Origin: Spinacia oleracea
Lineage: Eukaryota > Streptophyta > Magnoliopsida > Caryophyllales > Amaranthaceae
Direction of reading: 5' to 3'
Assembly (NCBI RefSeq): GCF_020520425.1
Contig: NC_079488.1
Coordinates: 90,563,285-90,627,284 of the forward strand
Length of the DNA stretch: 64,000 nucleotides
The notes beneath the pieces were generated by a model, which saw only the letters and a list, made by a program, of their open reading frames with translations, ran no database searches and was not told where the DNA came from. The position numbers were made by a program, and so were the translations under genes. Below, one piece after another: positions 13,101-23,711 of this stretch. The first letter of the stretch is position 1. Each line of letters starts with the position of its first letter.

Positions 13101-13857
13101 TCATTTATCAAACAAAGCAGAAATTAAGAAGGGATAACTAGTTTCAACTTCATACATTTCTCTCTTCCCTCCATCCTCCCTCTTGTGGGATAGAGATGTA
13201 AATGTTAGGAAAATCTTGCATAATTCATAATACCATTTCCCTAGAAATTAAAGAAAAGAGGTCAGCAGAACACATACCACTCTCTTCTTTTTCTCCTACC
13301 CACCTCTTAGGCAACAAAATGTCAAAAACTATGATGAATTGCTAATAAAATTGACATAAATGAAAAAAAGAAGTATTTATGTTACTGCAATTATTCATAC
13401 TTCAAGTAAAGAAGTAATGGATTCTTCAAAAGAATCTTCTGCAATCATTCATGCTTGTTTTCTAGTCTCTACTTCTATATGCAAGTGAATAATTTGTTTG
13501 AAACAAGTTATACTGTGGTAAAACAAAAGATTAGCAACTGATCTCTCGAGATTCAATCCGTCAAAGTGGCAACACCAATGACATTAAAACAGTCTGAAGT
13601 TTAAGAAAATTAATTCAATATGTTTCATAAACTAGTAGAATTGCTTTACCTAGGAGACTGCTTCCTTCTGATGCAGGCTGAAGCTCAGCAATATCAGACC
13701 CCTGGTTCGAACTCTTAATAACCAAATGTTTACTTCTTGGAGACTTAACTCTCTTGATATTTGAAATCTTCACAAAGTCCATACTTTTAGCAAAACTCAA
13801 CTCACAATCCTTGGTCCTGACATGGCAAATCGGAGCTTGAATGATCCCCGTCGCCAT
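2783..13857 (-). CDS. HDS: 4-hydroxy-3-methylbut-2-enyl diphosphate synthase, chloroplastic (HDS/GcpE)
   Basis: HDS converts MEcPP to HMBPP in the plastid MEP isoprenoid pathway, using a [4Fe-4S] cluster and ferredoxin electrons. I traced 19 exons, high to low: 13650-13857, 12811-12968, 11863-11969, 11601-11701, 11443-11519, 9395-9514, 9035-9265, 8440-8556, 8270-8344, 8105-8182, 7274-7333, 7099-7161, 6819-6963, 6599-6737, 6099-6176, 5846-6005, 5646-5744, 5438-5542, 2783-2884. They total 2,223 bp (740 aa plus stop), all in phase, matching the roughly 740-aa plant enzyme. The N-terminus (MATGIIQAP) is a transit peptide. A TIM-barrel half follows, then the plant-specific insert, then the Fe-S domain with CPSC (Cys644, Cys647) and [10 protein letters not shown] (Cys678, Glu685). 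The gene looks intact. The last exon is separated from the rest by a 2.55-kb intron rich in transposon remnants. Confidence 0.97.
3575..4430. repeat. Pair of about 65-bp direct repeats in HDS intron 18
   Basis: Copies lie at 3575-3640 and 4367-4430. They share the AAGTATAAGGAAAGGAAGG core and the TTGGATTATAACACTTTTGC end, with a few differences near the start. They bracket about 725 bp that includes a GC-rich island. They may be ends of an older insertion or a local duplication. No TG...CA boundaries are seen. Confidence 0.6.
3978..4190. other. GC-rich island of possible organellar origin
   Basis: This stretch differs from the AT-rich intron around it. It contains CCATGTACGGCTCGTGAAG, which resembles the 3' strand of a group II intron domain V, followed by a GAGAGGTGCGAGCG run. 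It could be a nuclear insertion of mitochondrial DNA. The 68-aa open frame across it matches no family I know. Confidence 0.25.
4482..4854. mobile_element. MULE-type MITE with 9-bp target duplication in HDS intron 18
   Basis: The 373-bp element is flanked by the perfect 9-bp repeat ATTGGGAGC (4473-4481 and 4855-4863). Its ends are inverted (GGTTATCAAAATCGTGATT versus GGTTATTAAAATCGCGATT). The interior has several GAATCGTAGAATCGTAAGATTC-like words near both ends. A 9-bp duplication fits a Mutator-like transposase. It is non-coding. Confidence 0.8.
5143..5320. repeat. Degenerate short repeats (GAACTTATT / GACCTGAT)
   Basis: About eight imperfect copies of words such as TGAACTTATTAGA, GACCTGATCAGA and GACCTGATTTGAG follow one another in the intron. 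The pattern resembles subterminal repeats of a DNA transposon, but no terminal repeats were found. Confidence 0.5.
7685..7982. mobile_element. Foldback/MITE-like insertion in HDS intron 10
   Basis: Internally complementary words such as ACCATGTGTTTGGTT and AACCAAACACATGGT, and repeats of GGTATGGGGATT / AACCCCATACC, form a foldable block of about 300 bp. Boundaries are approximate and no target duplication was confirmed. Confidence 0.5.
10127..10188. repeat. (TA)n microsatellite, about 31 units
   Basis: Uninterrupted TA dinucleotides in HDS intron 5. The open reading frames across it are artefacts of the repeat. Confidence 0.95.
10591..11046. mobile_element. Stowaway-like MITE carrying a SINE-like piece and a 28-bp tandem repeat
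   Basis: The ends CCCTCCGTCCCTATTTAAGTTC and GAACTATAAATAGAGACGAAGGGAG are inverted, and the right end is followed by TA. Inside, a 28-bp unit (CTACTTGCTATCCGCGATGG plus TCTAGTGT) is repeated about 2.5 times at 10740-10809. It is followed by GGTAAGGTTGCGTACATTTGG and CTTCCCCAGGCCCTGCGC, words that resemble the body of tRNA-derived plant SINEs ending in TACAACC. This suggests a SINE nested in the MITE. Confidence 0.6.
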
Positions 13858-14743
13858 CGCTCAACTTGATCACTTCCTCCTGCACAATTCACAAACAACC
13901 AACACAAAAATCCAACAATTAATATCAACTAAACAAACAAACACAATTCTCTAATTAAAGTTCTTTTAGTTAAACCAAACATGCTTATTTCTCCTCTTTT
14001 AAAAGATCAAGTGGTAAACTCCCAGACAGGTAGAAATTGAAGTTCACATAATTCTTCAATACCCAAAGCATAATCAAATTTAATCAAGAAAAAAATGCTA
14101 ATTCACCTCAATAATTGTTTTATTTTTCTGAAAGTATCAAATGGCAACTATTTATCCCAAAAACTAGGGGAGAAACACCACAATTTTGGGTCTTATCTAT
14201 GAACACAACTAATCTCCAAAATTCTACACCAAGGAATCCACAAAAACAAAACAAAACAAAAATGTAGCAGGATTTAGGAATTGAACTTACAGTTTTAATA
14301 AGGCAAGCAAAACACGGAACGATCTGGAAAAACAAAAAATTGTGGTGTGTATGCAGCAAAAGTGACTTGTGAAATTGGGAATTTTAGAGAATTTTGAATG
14401 ACAAATTTGAATGGGAAATTTTAGGACGAAAGAGAAAGGCAGCAATCTAAACAAGGAAGAAGACAGAAATGTGTTTGCAGTTTGCTTCAGTATCTTAGCT
14501 GATTGCATAAGCCACACAATTGGTTTATTTATTTATTTATTTTGGTAAAATAATTGGTTTATTTTAATTAATTTGGTTTATTTTAATTAATTTGGTTTTA
14601 CAGAGTATTTTTTCCAATTGGATAACTCAACGTTACATTTCTGGGATTGTGGGGTCAAAATGTCACAGCACGGAATAAAGTTTGCGCAAGGGCGCCGTTT
14701 TTTGTTTCGATTGCCCGTGTCAATCACCACCTTTTCTGAATTA
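13858..14743 (-). promoter_or_regulatory. HDS 5' untranslated region and proximal promoter
   Basis: On the minus strand a GTAAGTTC donor at about 14288 and a TGCAG acceptor near 13881 suggest a roughly 400-bp intron in the 5' UTR just before the ATG. The first non-coding exon would then lie around 14289-14510. No clear TATA box was identified. The proximal promoter is short because the Pack-MULE starts at 14744. Confidence 0.5.
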
Positions 14744-15927
14744 AGCAAATTTATCAAAAATAATCTTTTAAAATCTTTTTTTTTTGTGAGAAACAACCTT
14801 TTAAATTCTTTTTTGTGAAAACAGACCTTAGAGTAAAATAAACTTGTGAAAGACAACCTATTTGAATTTTCAGGCGTTGATCAAAAATTTCCGACCTTGA
14901 CTTCGCCGGTTTTTCTATTCCCACTCCCTTTCCTTCCATTCTCCCCCTTAAAATAAAAATGCCCCCAAAAAAAAGTTAAAGTTCATTCTCTTTTTGTTCT
15001 TCATCCCCCAACAATTTTGTCCCCTCTCTGCTGAATGAATTTGGCTGAAATTGTTGCTTCTAAGGTACAGGCTTGCAAGGAAGAGAGGGAAAAAAGGGGA
15101 AGAAGAATAGAGAGTGAATGAATTTTGAACTTTACGAAGAAGAATTGAAAATCAGAAACCCTAACAGTCCAGATCGAACCCAAAACCCCTTAATTCAATT
15201 TTTTATTATTAGTTTTCGAATTTCCGGCAAATTTTATTTTCGTAAATTCACAGAAAAGTAACAAAAATGATGAAAACGGTGGGTTATTAGGGTGATAATC
15301 GACTGGGTGAAGTAGAGATATATTTTGAGAACAACGCCAACAAGATTGAAATGATGAAGAAGAGGATGTTGATAAAGATAAGTCATTATTCAGAAGCCAG
15401 TGAGAAATGTCCACCTCTTGCTAATCTTCATACTATTACTAAATCATCTGATGGTGTTTCCTTCAAAATGATAGAGAAATCGCTCTACTTTCAACAACAC
15501 AAGGATTCCCAGATTTTTGCTTTGCATTCTTCTTTTCTCGGAGGCAACAAGGTAAAGCCCCTTAATCCAACAACAAGAACTTCAAGAACAACAAGAATAA
15601 CTTAACAACACGATTACAATTGAATTAAGATAAAATCTACCTTGGAAGAGAGGGAAAAAAAATTGATGGGGGAAGAAGAACGGAGAGAGAATGAACTTTG
15701 AGGGGGTTTTTTTGGGATTTTTGTTTTAAGGGGAAAAATGGAGGGAAAAGGGGTGGGGATAGCAAAACCGGCAAAGTCAAGGCTAGAAATTTTTGGTCAA
15801 CACCGGAAAATCGAAATAGGTTGTCTAAGTTTATTTTACTTTAAGGTCTGTTTTCGCAAAAAAAATAGAAATAAAGGTTGTTTCTCGCAAAAAACAGGTT
15901 TTAAAATGTTGTTTTTGCAAATTTGCC
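14744..15927. mobile_element. Pack-MULE with TIRs of about 270 bp
   Basis: The ends are long inverted repeats: 14744-about 15015 versus about 15650-15927. Minus-strand translation of the left arm and plus-strand translation of the right arm both begin MEGKGVGI and continue as related sequence (KPAKSR, EIF, KIQIGCLS/KIEIGCLS). The outer word is GCAAATTT. Long TIRs around unrelated genic sequence are the Pack-MULE pattern. The interior holds an exon-like fragment at 15351-15551. No perfect 9-bp target duplication is visible, and the right end abuts a (TTA)n run. It lies about 230 bp beyond the inferred HDS first exon. Confidence 0.7.
15351..15551 (+). pseudogene. Captured exon resembling CPL1/CPL2 (RNA Pol II CTD phosphatase-like) N-terminal region
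   Basis: The open frame reads KISHYSEASEKCPPLANLHT, then a GVSFKM segment, then ALHSSFLGGNK, and stops at a canonical donor (AAG|GTAAAG). From memory, Arabidopsis CPL1 has the same arrangement upstream of its phosphatase domain (RISHFSQSGERCPPL, GLCFKLE, FYSSCLRDNK). Only this exon is present, with no phosphatase domain, so it is a transduplicated fragment inside the MULE. It may still be transcribed. The family match is an inference from memory and not a search. Confidence 0.55.
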
Positions 15928-16070
15928 TTATTATTATTATTATTATAAAGCGTGTAACCATTTACATAAAGTTAGATGGAATTCTAGAAACAAGTTGTGC
16001 TCCCCACCCACTTCTAAATGCAAAAACTTATCCTATGAAAGATAAATGCACAACTTTTAGCATTGTTATA
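15928..16070. other. Spacer between Pack-MULE and nested stack
   Basis: A short AT-rich spacer starting with a (TTA)n run. No gene is seen. Confidence 0.5.
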
Positions 16071-16264
16071 CTCCCTTCGTTCCTTAATGTTCTTCCCGGT
16101 TGGAATCAGGGAGGAGATTTAGAAAAATGGAATCTTGGTATTGTTGGGTGTAAGAATAACGATTAAGTGTAAGAGATTTTACTTTTTCAATAAATGAAAG
16201 AGAGAGAAAATAATAAAGAAAGAAAGGAAAGGGAGACATACTGAGGGTTTTTATTCGACGTCCT

Positions 16265-19156
16265 TGTAATCCCCCGTAATTTTATACATTTTATTAATAT
16301 ATTTTAACGTATAAGTAATTATATTAAAATAGAATTTACGAATTTTGAAATAAATATTTAAGTAACGAATATTTATTTTTATACGTTTTAAATATTTCAA
16401 CGATTTATGAAATTAAAATTATTTTAGAACTTTTTGTTGAAAAGAAATCGAATTACAAAAACCGTTTGAATTTGGAAAACAATCCTAATGGGTTTTGGAT
16501 TCAAACACTTAAACTCAATCCTAGTTCTAGCCCAAAATGATAAAGCCCAAATAACAAAAACTCAAATTCTTTACTCCCTCCTCTTTCTATTTCACGTGAA
16601 AACCCAAAACCCAAAACCCTTCCCTTCTCCTTCACTTTCACGTGAACCAGGACCCTCAACCCTCAACCTCATTGTTGCTTCCGCCACGCCGCCAGACCAG
16701 TCGTCGGAGACCACCGTTGTCCCTCACCGCAGCTTCAAACGCCGGTAACTCCTCCATCTCTTGCTTCATTGTTCTTGCTTCTCCTTCGTTCTTATTCTTA
16801 TCCTCTTGGTTGTTTTTGTTGCTCTCTGCCGCCACCACCACTGCGCAACTGGTTGCGCCGCACCATCACAGCCACCGTGCACTGTTGCTGCACCGCCCAA
16901 CTCGCCAACCAACGTTTTCCATCATCCTCTTTCTTGTTTCTTCATTTTCACGACAGCAGCCAAGCACGACTAAGTGCGACCACCGTAGTCACCACCACCA
17001 GGCTCCAGCCGCGTCGCCCGTTCCCCGCGACCACCGCCCTGTGCCGCGCCGCCTGTGCTCCGCCGGCCAGCCTCCTCTCTCCTCTTTAATTCTTGGTTAT
17101 TTCTTAAACCCTAAGTAACTAATTATTTTAATTAAATATAGTTGTTAATTTAAATTATGTTCTTGATATTAAATTTATAATTTTTATGGTTTGAACATGA
17201 TTTTCAGATTTGGGTTGAGATTATAAACGAATTAATTTTCAGTTTTTGATTAAAATATAAGTTAGGGTTTAATCATGTTTTATTAATTCGAATTATATTT
17301 TCTTGAATTAAAGTTATAGTTTTATGATTTAAATTATAGATTTCAGATTATACGAATTATATAATAAAGTTACTAATTTTCAGATTATATTATATTGGTT
17401 AAATTAGTGCTTTTAAGTAGTAAAGTGTGACTTTTGAGGTTTTAAAGGCTTTAAATCATAATAGAAAGATTATATATTATTAAAGTTATTATTTTTATGA
17501 TTTTAAAGATGTCGAATATATTTTGAGTAAGCTTTTAATTATTTTAGATTGCTGTAAATTTAAAGTATGATGCTTTGAAAGTTTTCAACGAATTTCAATA
17601 ATTAATATAATAATTATGATGCTAGGAAACCAAATATTCAAGTTTCGATATTGAAAAATGTTCTAATTATGTTTAGGAAGGGTTTGAAGCTCCCTAATGT
17701 TGTTGAAAATTCAATATGAATTGATATGAGTCTATATTGGTTGTTGTTAGGTGGAGAATTCTCCGTAGGCGACTTTTGAATTATTAAAGTGGTCTTGCAG
17801 TTTGTTTACACAAGGTACGTACATACCTGCATGCTTGGAATGTGTGCTAATTGTTGAAATCATGTTGATATTATTGTTGAACTTGGTGATGTTGATATTA
17901 TAGACAAACTTGGTTATATGGAATGTGCATGTTTAATACTGTTGGACAAACTTATTGAACTTATTTTGCACTATAAGAACTGTAACATGTTAGTATGGAT
18001 GTTTGATACAAACATGTTGGTTGGGAACACTAGATTATTCTATATGATTGGGTTGGATCGATTGGTTGTTGTTCCCTTTCTATCTTTTCACTACTTTATA
18101 AGGGCGGAGGACCTTGTTTAGTAAGTTGAAACTCTATGCCCATATACAGGGTTGCTCATGGTTAAAGGAAAGGTTGGTTAAGTTGGAATGAGTCTTGATT
18201 TATGCTTTTATGATCACTTACTTAATTCCAAGATAAAAACAGTTGTGAACAAAGGTGAATTGTCTGTCTTATGTAATGGTTGAGTCATAACGGAATCTCA
18301 ATTTGTAAATCATGTAAAGTGAAACTGAATAGCAATAGCTTTAGACTGTGCACGTCTGAAGTGACGGACAAACAGGAGTTGGGGTTCATGGTGGTAGCCC
18401 ATGGCCTTTTCTAGGACCGGATTGATCACCGTGTCCTATTTTTATTTAAACGTTCCTCGATATCGCAGGTCACTGAGGTTACGGAGTCGCGCCCGTACCT
18501 CGTCTTCCTTAGTGAAGACTTCTGGATGGTCAACTCGGTCCATTGTCTATTTCAACTAAAATAATATTATTGCTAAAAGTCTAGCCTAGTCTAGTCTGGT
18601 CAAGTATGGTCGTCAAACTATCATGTTTTATCTGCCCTTGTTTGTGTTCATTAGTATCATGTTAGGGTTGCTCGTTTAATAGAATCATGTTAGGATTATT
18701 ATTGATTTAGTATGTAGTACTCAGCTTTGCTGATTACGTGCTTTTGCTTGTGCATGTTGATCATGGCTATGCCTTATTGATCCTGTGATGACCCAATCTT
18801 TGGTGAGCAGTCTCTAAGGATCAATAAGCATTGTCCATCTGCAGGTTTGAAGATGTTGCATCATTGGGATCGGGAATAGAGAGCTTGTATTTAGTTTTGA
18901 TTTGCTAAGTTGACTTGGGTTTGCTTAATTGGACTTTAAACTTGTCATACTATTTATATTTCCTTATTTTTGTTGGTTGATTTTTGGGACTAAACCTGTA
19001 ATCGATTATTTATAAACCTAAAGTTAGTTTTATGTTTTCCGCTGCAAAATTCTGAATAAGCCGTTACGTTTTCACACGGGCGATAATGCCTTGATAATTC
19101 TCTACGTTTATATTAAAAGGTTATTTTAGAAAAGAGAGAATTGTCGGGGTGTTACA
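16265..19156 (+). repeat. 5' LTR of the Gypsy element
   Basis: Starts TGTAATCC, ends GTTACA. The open frames inside (from 16488, 16642, 16769 and 17918) recur identically or almost so in the 3' LTR and have no known domains. GC-rich sequence around 16640-17090 contrasts with the AT-rich remainder. Confidence 0.92.
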
Positions 19157-19180
19157 AAGTGGTATCTAGAAGCTAAGGTT
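19157..19180 (+). other. Primer-binding site, degenerate
   Basis: Directly after the LTR, AAGTGGTATCTAGAAGC resembles the initiator-methionine tRNA primer site TGGTATCAGAGC with changes. The match is weak beyond TGGTATC. Confidence 0.5.
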
Positions 19181-19915
19181 TTACTTTAATAAATTTTTAG
19201 GCGCCTAACTATCTAGTTATTTAAAATAAATTTCTTAAAAATCGAGATTCTACGTATTATAGTGTTCAAAAATTGGTACTTTTTTTTGGGGGGGGCAGAT
19301 CTCCTTTTATCTTGTTTGAAAGTATATAATATTTCTTATTTAAGTTCGAAATCAAATTATTTATTCGAATTAAATTGACTTTCGAAATTTTTATTCTTTT
19401 TCTTATTAATTATTATTCAAAAAAAGGAGTACAATTTTTTTTAGAAGTTCAATTTTTTTTTAAATTGTTTCAAGAGTTAGAATTCGTTATTTAAAAAAAA
19501 TATATATATATATAAATCTTCTTCGAATTAATAACTTTATTTTCGAATTTATTCGCTACGCATTTCCTTAATTTATTTTACTTTATTTATTTTATATTTT
19601 TATTCTATGTTATAATTTTATTATATTATCGTCCTTTTAATTTGTTATTTAAACTATTTCAATGCTTTAGTTTATGAGAGATGGGTAGTATAAGAAGGGC
19701 ATATAAGATAGAATTATATGTGCATTAGTAGCTAGTCAATGCTAGCATAAGAAATTGATTGTTATGTACGTGCGTATGCTAATTGTTTAATGTTACATTT
19801 AAATGTGCATAAAGAATTGTTTGCTTCCACCAAACTTATTGCATTATTGAACTTTGTTTATGATTTGGCTGGAAAATCGTTAGTGAGACCTTGAATTGTT
19901 TATTTCAGGAATAAA

Positions 19916-20525
19916 ATGTTTCTTTCCAAGTATACCAACATAGGATCCTTCGAGAAACTTGATATAGAAACCCCTGATATTTACGTGAAGAAAATTGTGT
20001 TTGGATGTGAATATTATGCTAAAGTTCAAGGGCAACCTATCTTAATGAGAAAGGATATCATAGCAGCCACTATCATTAATTGTTTACCTAACCAAAAATG
20101 CCATACCTAGAACTCAAATATAGGTTTAAAGACATGCATTCTGATGATGGAACACCAAAGTTGATTAAGTATGGGACTAGGGATGGTAGGTAGAGATATG
20201 ACGTAGAGATCCTGACCACCATTATTGAGGTCGTAGAAAATGGGTTCAAGGAGGGTAGAAACTCATGGAGTCATGCTTGGGATGCAGTTATAGATGAACC
20301 TATTAGAGTTGTAAATATCTAGAGGGAAATGATGTAACCGTGGAGAATGAGAATGTAGTGGTTGAGGCAAATAACCCTAACCCAGTGGCCCATGAGCCTA
20401 CCATTGAGATTCCTAGTGAGTCGGATGTGGAACCTAAAGGTGATGGTGAGGTGGCAAGTGAGTCTCATCAAGATAAAGACATGAAAGAAGACTCATACTC
20501 GGAAGAAGAATTCGACGAATATTGA
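19916..20525 (+). pseudogene. Extra coding-like segment upstream of gag in the Gypsy element
   Basis: Two open frames, 19916-20110 and 20340-20525, are separated by a stop and frame changes. The second is highly acidic (SEEEFDEY end). They lie between the primer site and gag, where chromoviruses normally have only leader. I do not recognise a family. It could be a decayed additional ORF or a captured host sequence. Confidence 0.4.
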
Positions 20526-21126
20526 AGATCTAGATCTTACTCCACAAGTTTCCAAGGAAAGAATAGGTAGGCAAGATGCCTTAAACATTTGAAGTTGTAA
20601 TAGTTAGTTAGTTCTTTTATGTTTTAAAGAATAAGTGGCATATCAGCAACGGTTTAAAGTTAAAGCAATAAGAGTTTGAGTTATTCTTTATTCTCTTCAA
20701 GGATATAATAAGCCTTTATAGAGTTAGCAATAGAAGTTAAAGTATTCATTTCCAGTTTGAGAGTTTCGTTATTCAACAACAATAGTTTATGTTTGTGTCG
20801 TAGAACCTTTATGTTAATTTGAGGACAAGTGCGTTATTATGGTTTAGAAATTGTTATTAACATTCTTTTGAGGAATAGAGTTAGATTATTGATAATCCAA
20901 ATGATCAAAAGTTTATTTTGGGCACGCGAATGGGAATATTATTACTTATTTGTTGTGATTGAACTTCCATTCATTGGTTTTCAAATTGTATGTCCTTGAT
21001 AGGGATATTTTCTTGAATGAGTGACGATGATTGCTCTATTATTGGTGTACATTCTTGAATAAGTGTTTGTTGATGCGATCTCTATGATCAAATCTAAATT
21101 TCTTTCGTAGAGGGGACATATGAGTT

Positions 21127-21600
21127 ATGTATCGTAGAGTAATTAATTTTAGGTCGCACACTAGAATGTCAAGCAATAGTGAGTTAGTTGCTACTATTCG
21201 CCTTTTGGCGGGAAGACTGGCTGAAGAGAGAACTGAGCGTCCTGATTCTACTGGGGACATGTTTGAGAGACTAACCAAAGTTAAGCCACCATACTTTAAG
21301 AAGCAAACTGATCTTACTTTTTAGAGAACTAGGTTAGAGAGTTCGAGAAACTGTTTGGGGATTTGAATTGTCTTGAGAACATGAGAGTGGGTCAAGTTGT
21401 ACTGTACTTGGAAGATGAAGCTGATTTATGGTGGAGAGAAAATGGGGTTAGACTTAGCGCTGTTGAGAGATTCAATTGGGATTCGTTTTTTTTTACTGCC
21501 TTAAGGGAAAGTTTTACCCTACCTTTTATGAGAAAGCAAAAGGCACAAGAATTCATAAACCTTAGGATGGAATTGACTAAGTTTGTACAAGTCTAAGATA
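21127..21600 (+). pseudogene. Degenerate Ty3/Gypsy gag
   Basis: Frames 21127-21324 and 21363-21596 together resemble a retrotransposon capsid: DMFERLTKVKPPYFKKQTD, then VGQVVLYLEDEADLWWRENG and FNWDSFF. They are broken by stops near 21322 and 21594. The zinc knuckle and protease that should follow are missing. Confidence 0.8.
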
Positions 21601-21663
21601 GACGTACTGTGAAATTCAGAAAGTAAATGTAAGGAACCATATTGGAAGATTGACCTCGTATAG

Positions 21664-23390
21664 ATGTTTTGGGTAGTCCAAGAACCTTTGGTTATTTCTG
21701 TAATGCGAGTGAGGAAATTTATGAATAGGGAGCGTGAACTATTTTTCTGTAGGGTGCTAGATGGGAGTAAAGAAGTTGGAGTGAAAATCGAGGATGTTAC
21801 CTTTGTGAATGGATTCATTGATGTGTTTCCGAGTGAAATTGCGAGTATGTCACCTGCTAGAGCCTTTGAGTTCATTATAGAATTAAATCCTGAAACGACA
21901 CCTATATCCAAGGAACCTTATAGCATGACACCTCCTGAAATGAGCTAATTAGGACACAGTTGTAAGAGTTGTTTGGTCAAGGAATATATTAGGCCTAGTG
22001 CATCACCGTGGGGAGCTCCTGTGTTGTTTGTTAAGGAGAAAGATAAGAGTATGGAATTATGCATCGATTTTAGGGAGCTAAACACCATCAATAACAAGTA
22101 TCCCTTGCCTAGGATAGATGACATATTGGATCAATTGAATTGGGCGAGTGTGTTCTCGAAGACTGATTTGCGTTTGAAGTACCACCAATTGGGAATAGCT
22201 GATAAGGGTCTAAGACCTCATTAGGATTCGTCATTGTCATTATGGGTTTTAGAGTAACGTCTTTTGGGTTAACCAATGCACCTGCATTAATTATGGATTT
22301 GATGAATGAGATTTTCTACGAATTCCGAATTAAGTTCGTTATGATGTTATTAATGATATCCCTATTTATGCAAGGAATGAGAAAGAGCATGACAAACACT
22401 TGAGGATTACTTGGAGACGCTTAGGAAGAATCTAGTTTTATTAAATGAAGTATACAAATCTTGAAGTCATATGTGTATAAGTGACACCGACAGAAAAGTG
22501 AAGGACTAAATTGATTGAGAACTATGTTACGTAAGGGAATAAATTTAAGAGAAGATTTGAGTGGTCCAGGATCGTTGGAAATCATTGTTGGCTGGAAAAG
22601 ATGAAAAGAAATACATGAATTGGTGCAAGAGCTAAGAGTTAAGCCCAAAAGTTATACACCCATGAAAAGTGTAATGAGGTTCGGTATCAAGGAAAAGTTG
22701 AACAGAAGGAGTTTCTGTAGATCATGCTAAGATTCAAGCTGTGAGTGAGTGACCTACTCCAAAAAACGTGTCCGATACTTGAAGTTTTATAGGCCTAGAT
22801 GACCATTATAGGAGGTTGTGAAAGACTTTTGGAAGAAAGCAAAACCAATGACCAACTTGTTGAAAAAGGAATCGAAATTCAAGTGAAGTGAGAAATGTGA
22901 GGAAGCTTTCTAGATTTAGCTGTTGTCGCGTCAATTGAAACCTTATAAGGCTAATTACCAAACCCATGACCTAGAGTTAGCTGTTATGGTGTTATCTACG
23001 AATATTTGGAGACATTACCTTTATAGGGCAACATATAAGATCCTTACCGAGAACAAAAGTCTGAAATTTTGGCAATAAGGTCCAGTTGAATCTTGGGGAC
23101 AACATTGAAAATGAATATTTCTTTCCACCCTGCAACCGATAGACAGATTGAGATTACTAACGGAATTTATGTTGAAAACCTGTGTTATTGACTCTAAGGG
23201 TAATTGGGAAAGCCACCCAGGTTCGATTGAATTTTCGTGCATCAATAGTTACCATGCAAGCATTACGATGTCACATGTTGAGGCATTGTATGGAAAGAAT
23301 TATAGAAGTCTTACTTGTTGGAATGAGTTTAGTGAGAATATTGTATTGAGGACATAATTCGTTGAGGAAGAAATACCCAAAGTTATTCCC
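21664..23390 (+). pseudogene. Degenerate Ty3/Gypsy pol (RT, RNase H and integrase remnants)
   Basis: Reverse transcriptase is recognisable at 21973-22224 ([46 protein letters not shown]). RNase H-like sequence lies near 22930-23080 (THDLELAVMVL, IWRHYLY). Integrase-like words follow at 23110-23360 (FHPATDRQIE, EALYGKNYRS). Multiple stops, frameshifts and internal deletions make it non-functional. Confidence 0.85.
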
Positions 23391-23692
23391 TGAGATGAGT
23401 TACGAGGGCGTAACTCGTTTTCTTTAAGAGGGTTAGAATGCGATATAAATTCGCGCTTTTTACCTATTTTTATGGTATTTTATGCATTTTATGCTCATTT
23501 TTAGCAACTTAAACATGTTGGTGCAAAGTAAATAAATTCTCCGCATAAGAAAAAGGTGTTCTTGAGTAACACAAACATCTTTGAGTTGGCAAAAGAGTGC
23601 ACAAGAGTGTCACAAAGTACTTCTACAGTAAGAATAAGTTGAAAACTTTTGAAAAATGTGTGAATTTTCGTGTCAAGTTTCGGGACGAAACT

Positions 23693-23711
23693 TCTTTTAA
23701 GAGGGGTAGAT
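23693..23711 (+). other. Polypurine tract region of the Gypsy element
   Basis: AAGAGGGGTAGAT lies immediately before the 3' LTR, the expected plus-strand priming site. Confidence 0.7.

Noticed and set aside
16488-17118. Open frames of 86-158 aa (proline/serine/histidine-rich)
   Set aside because: They lie in the retrotransposon LTR and recur almost identically at 23935-24565. No domain.
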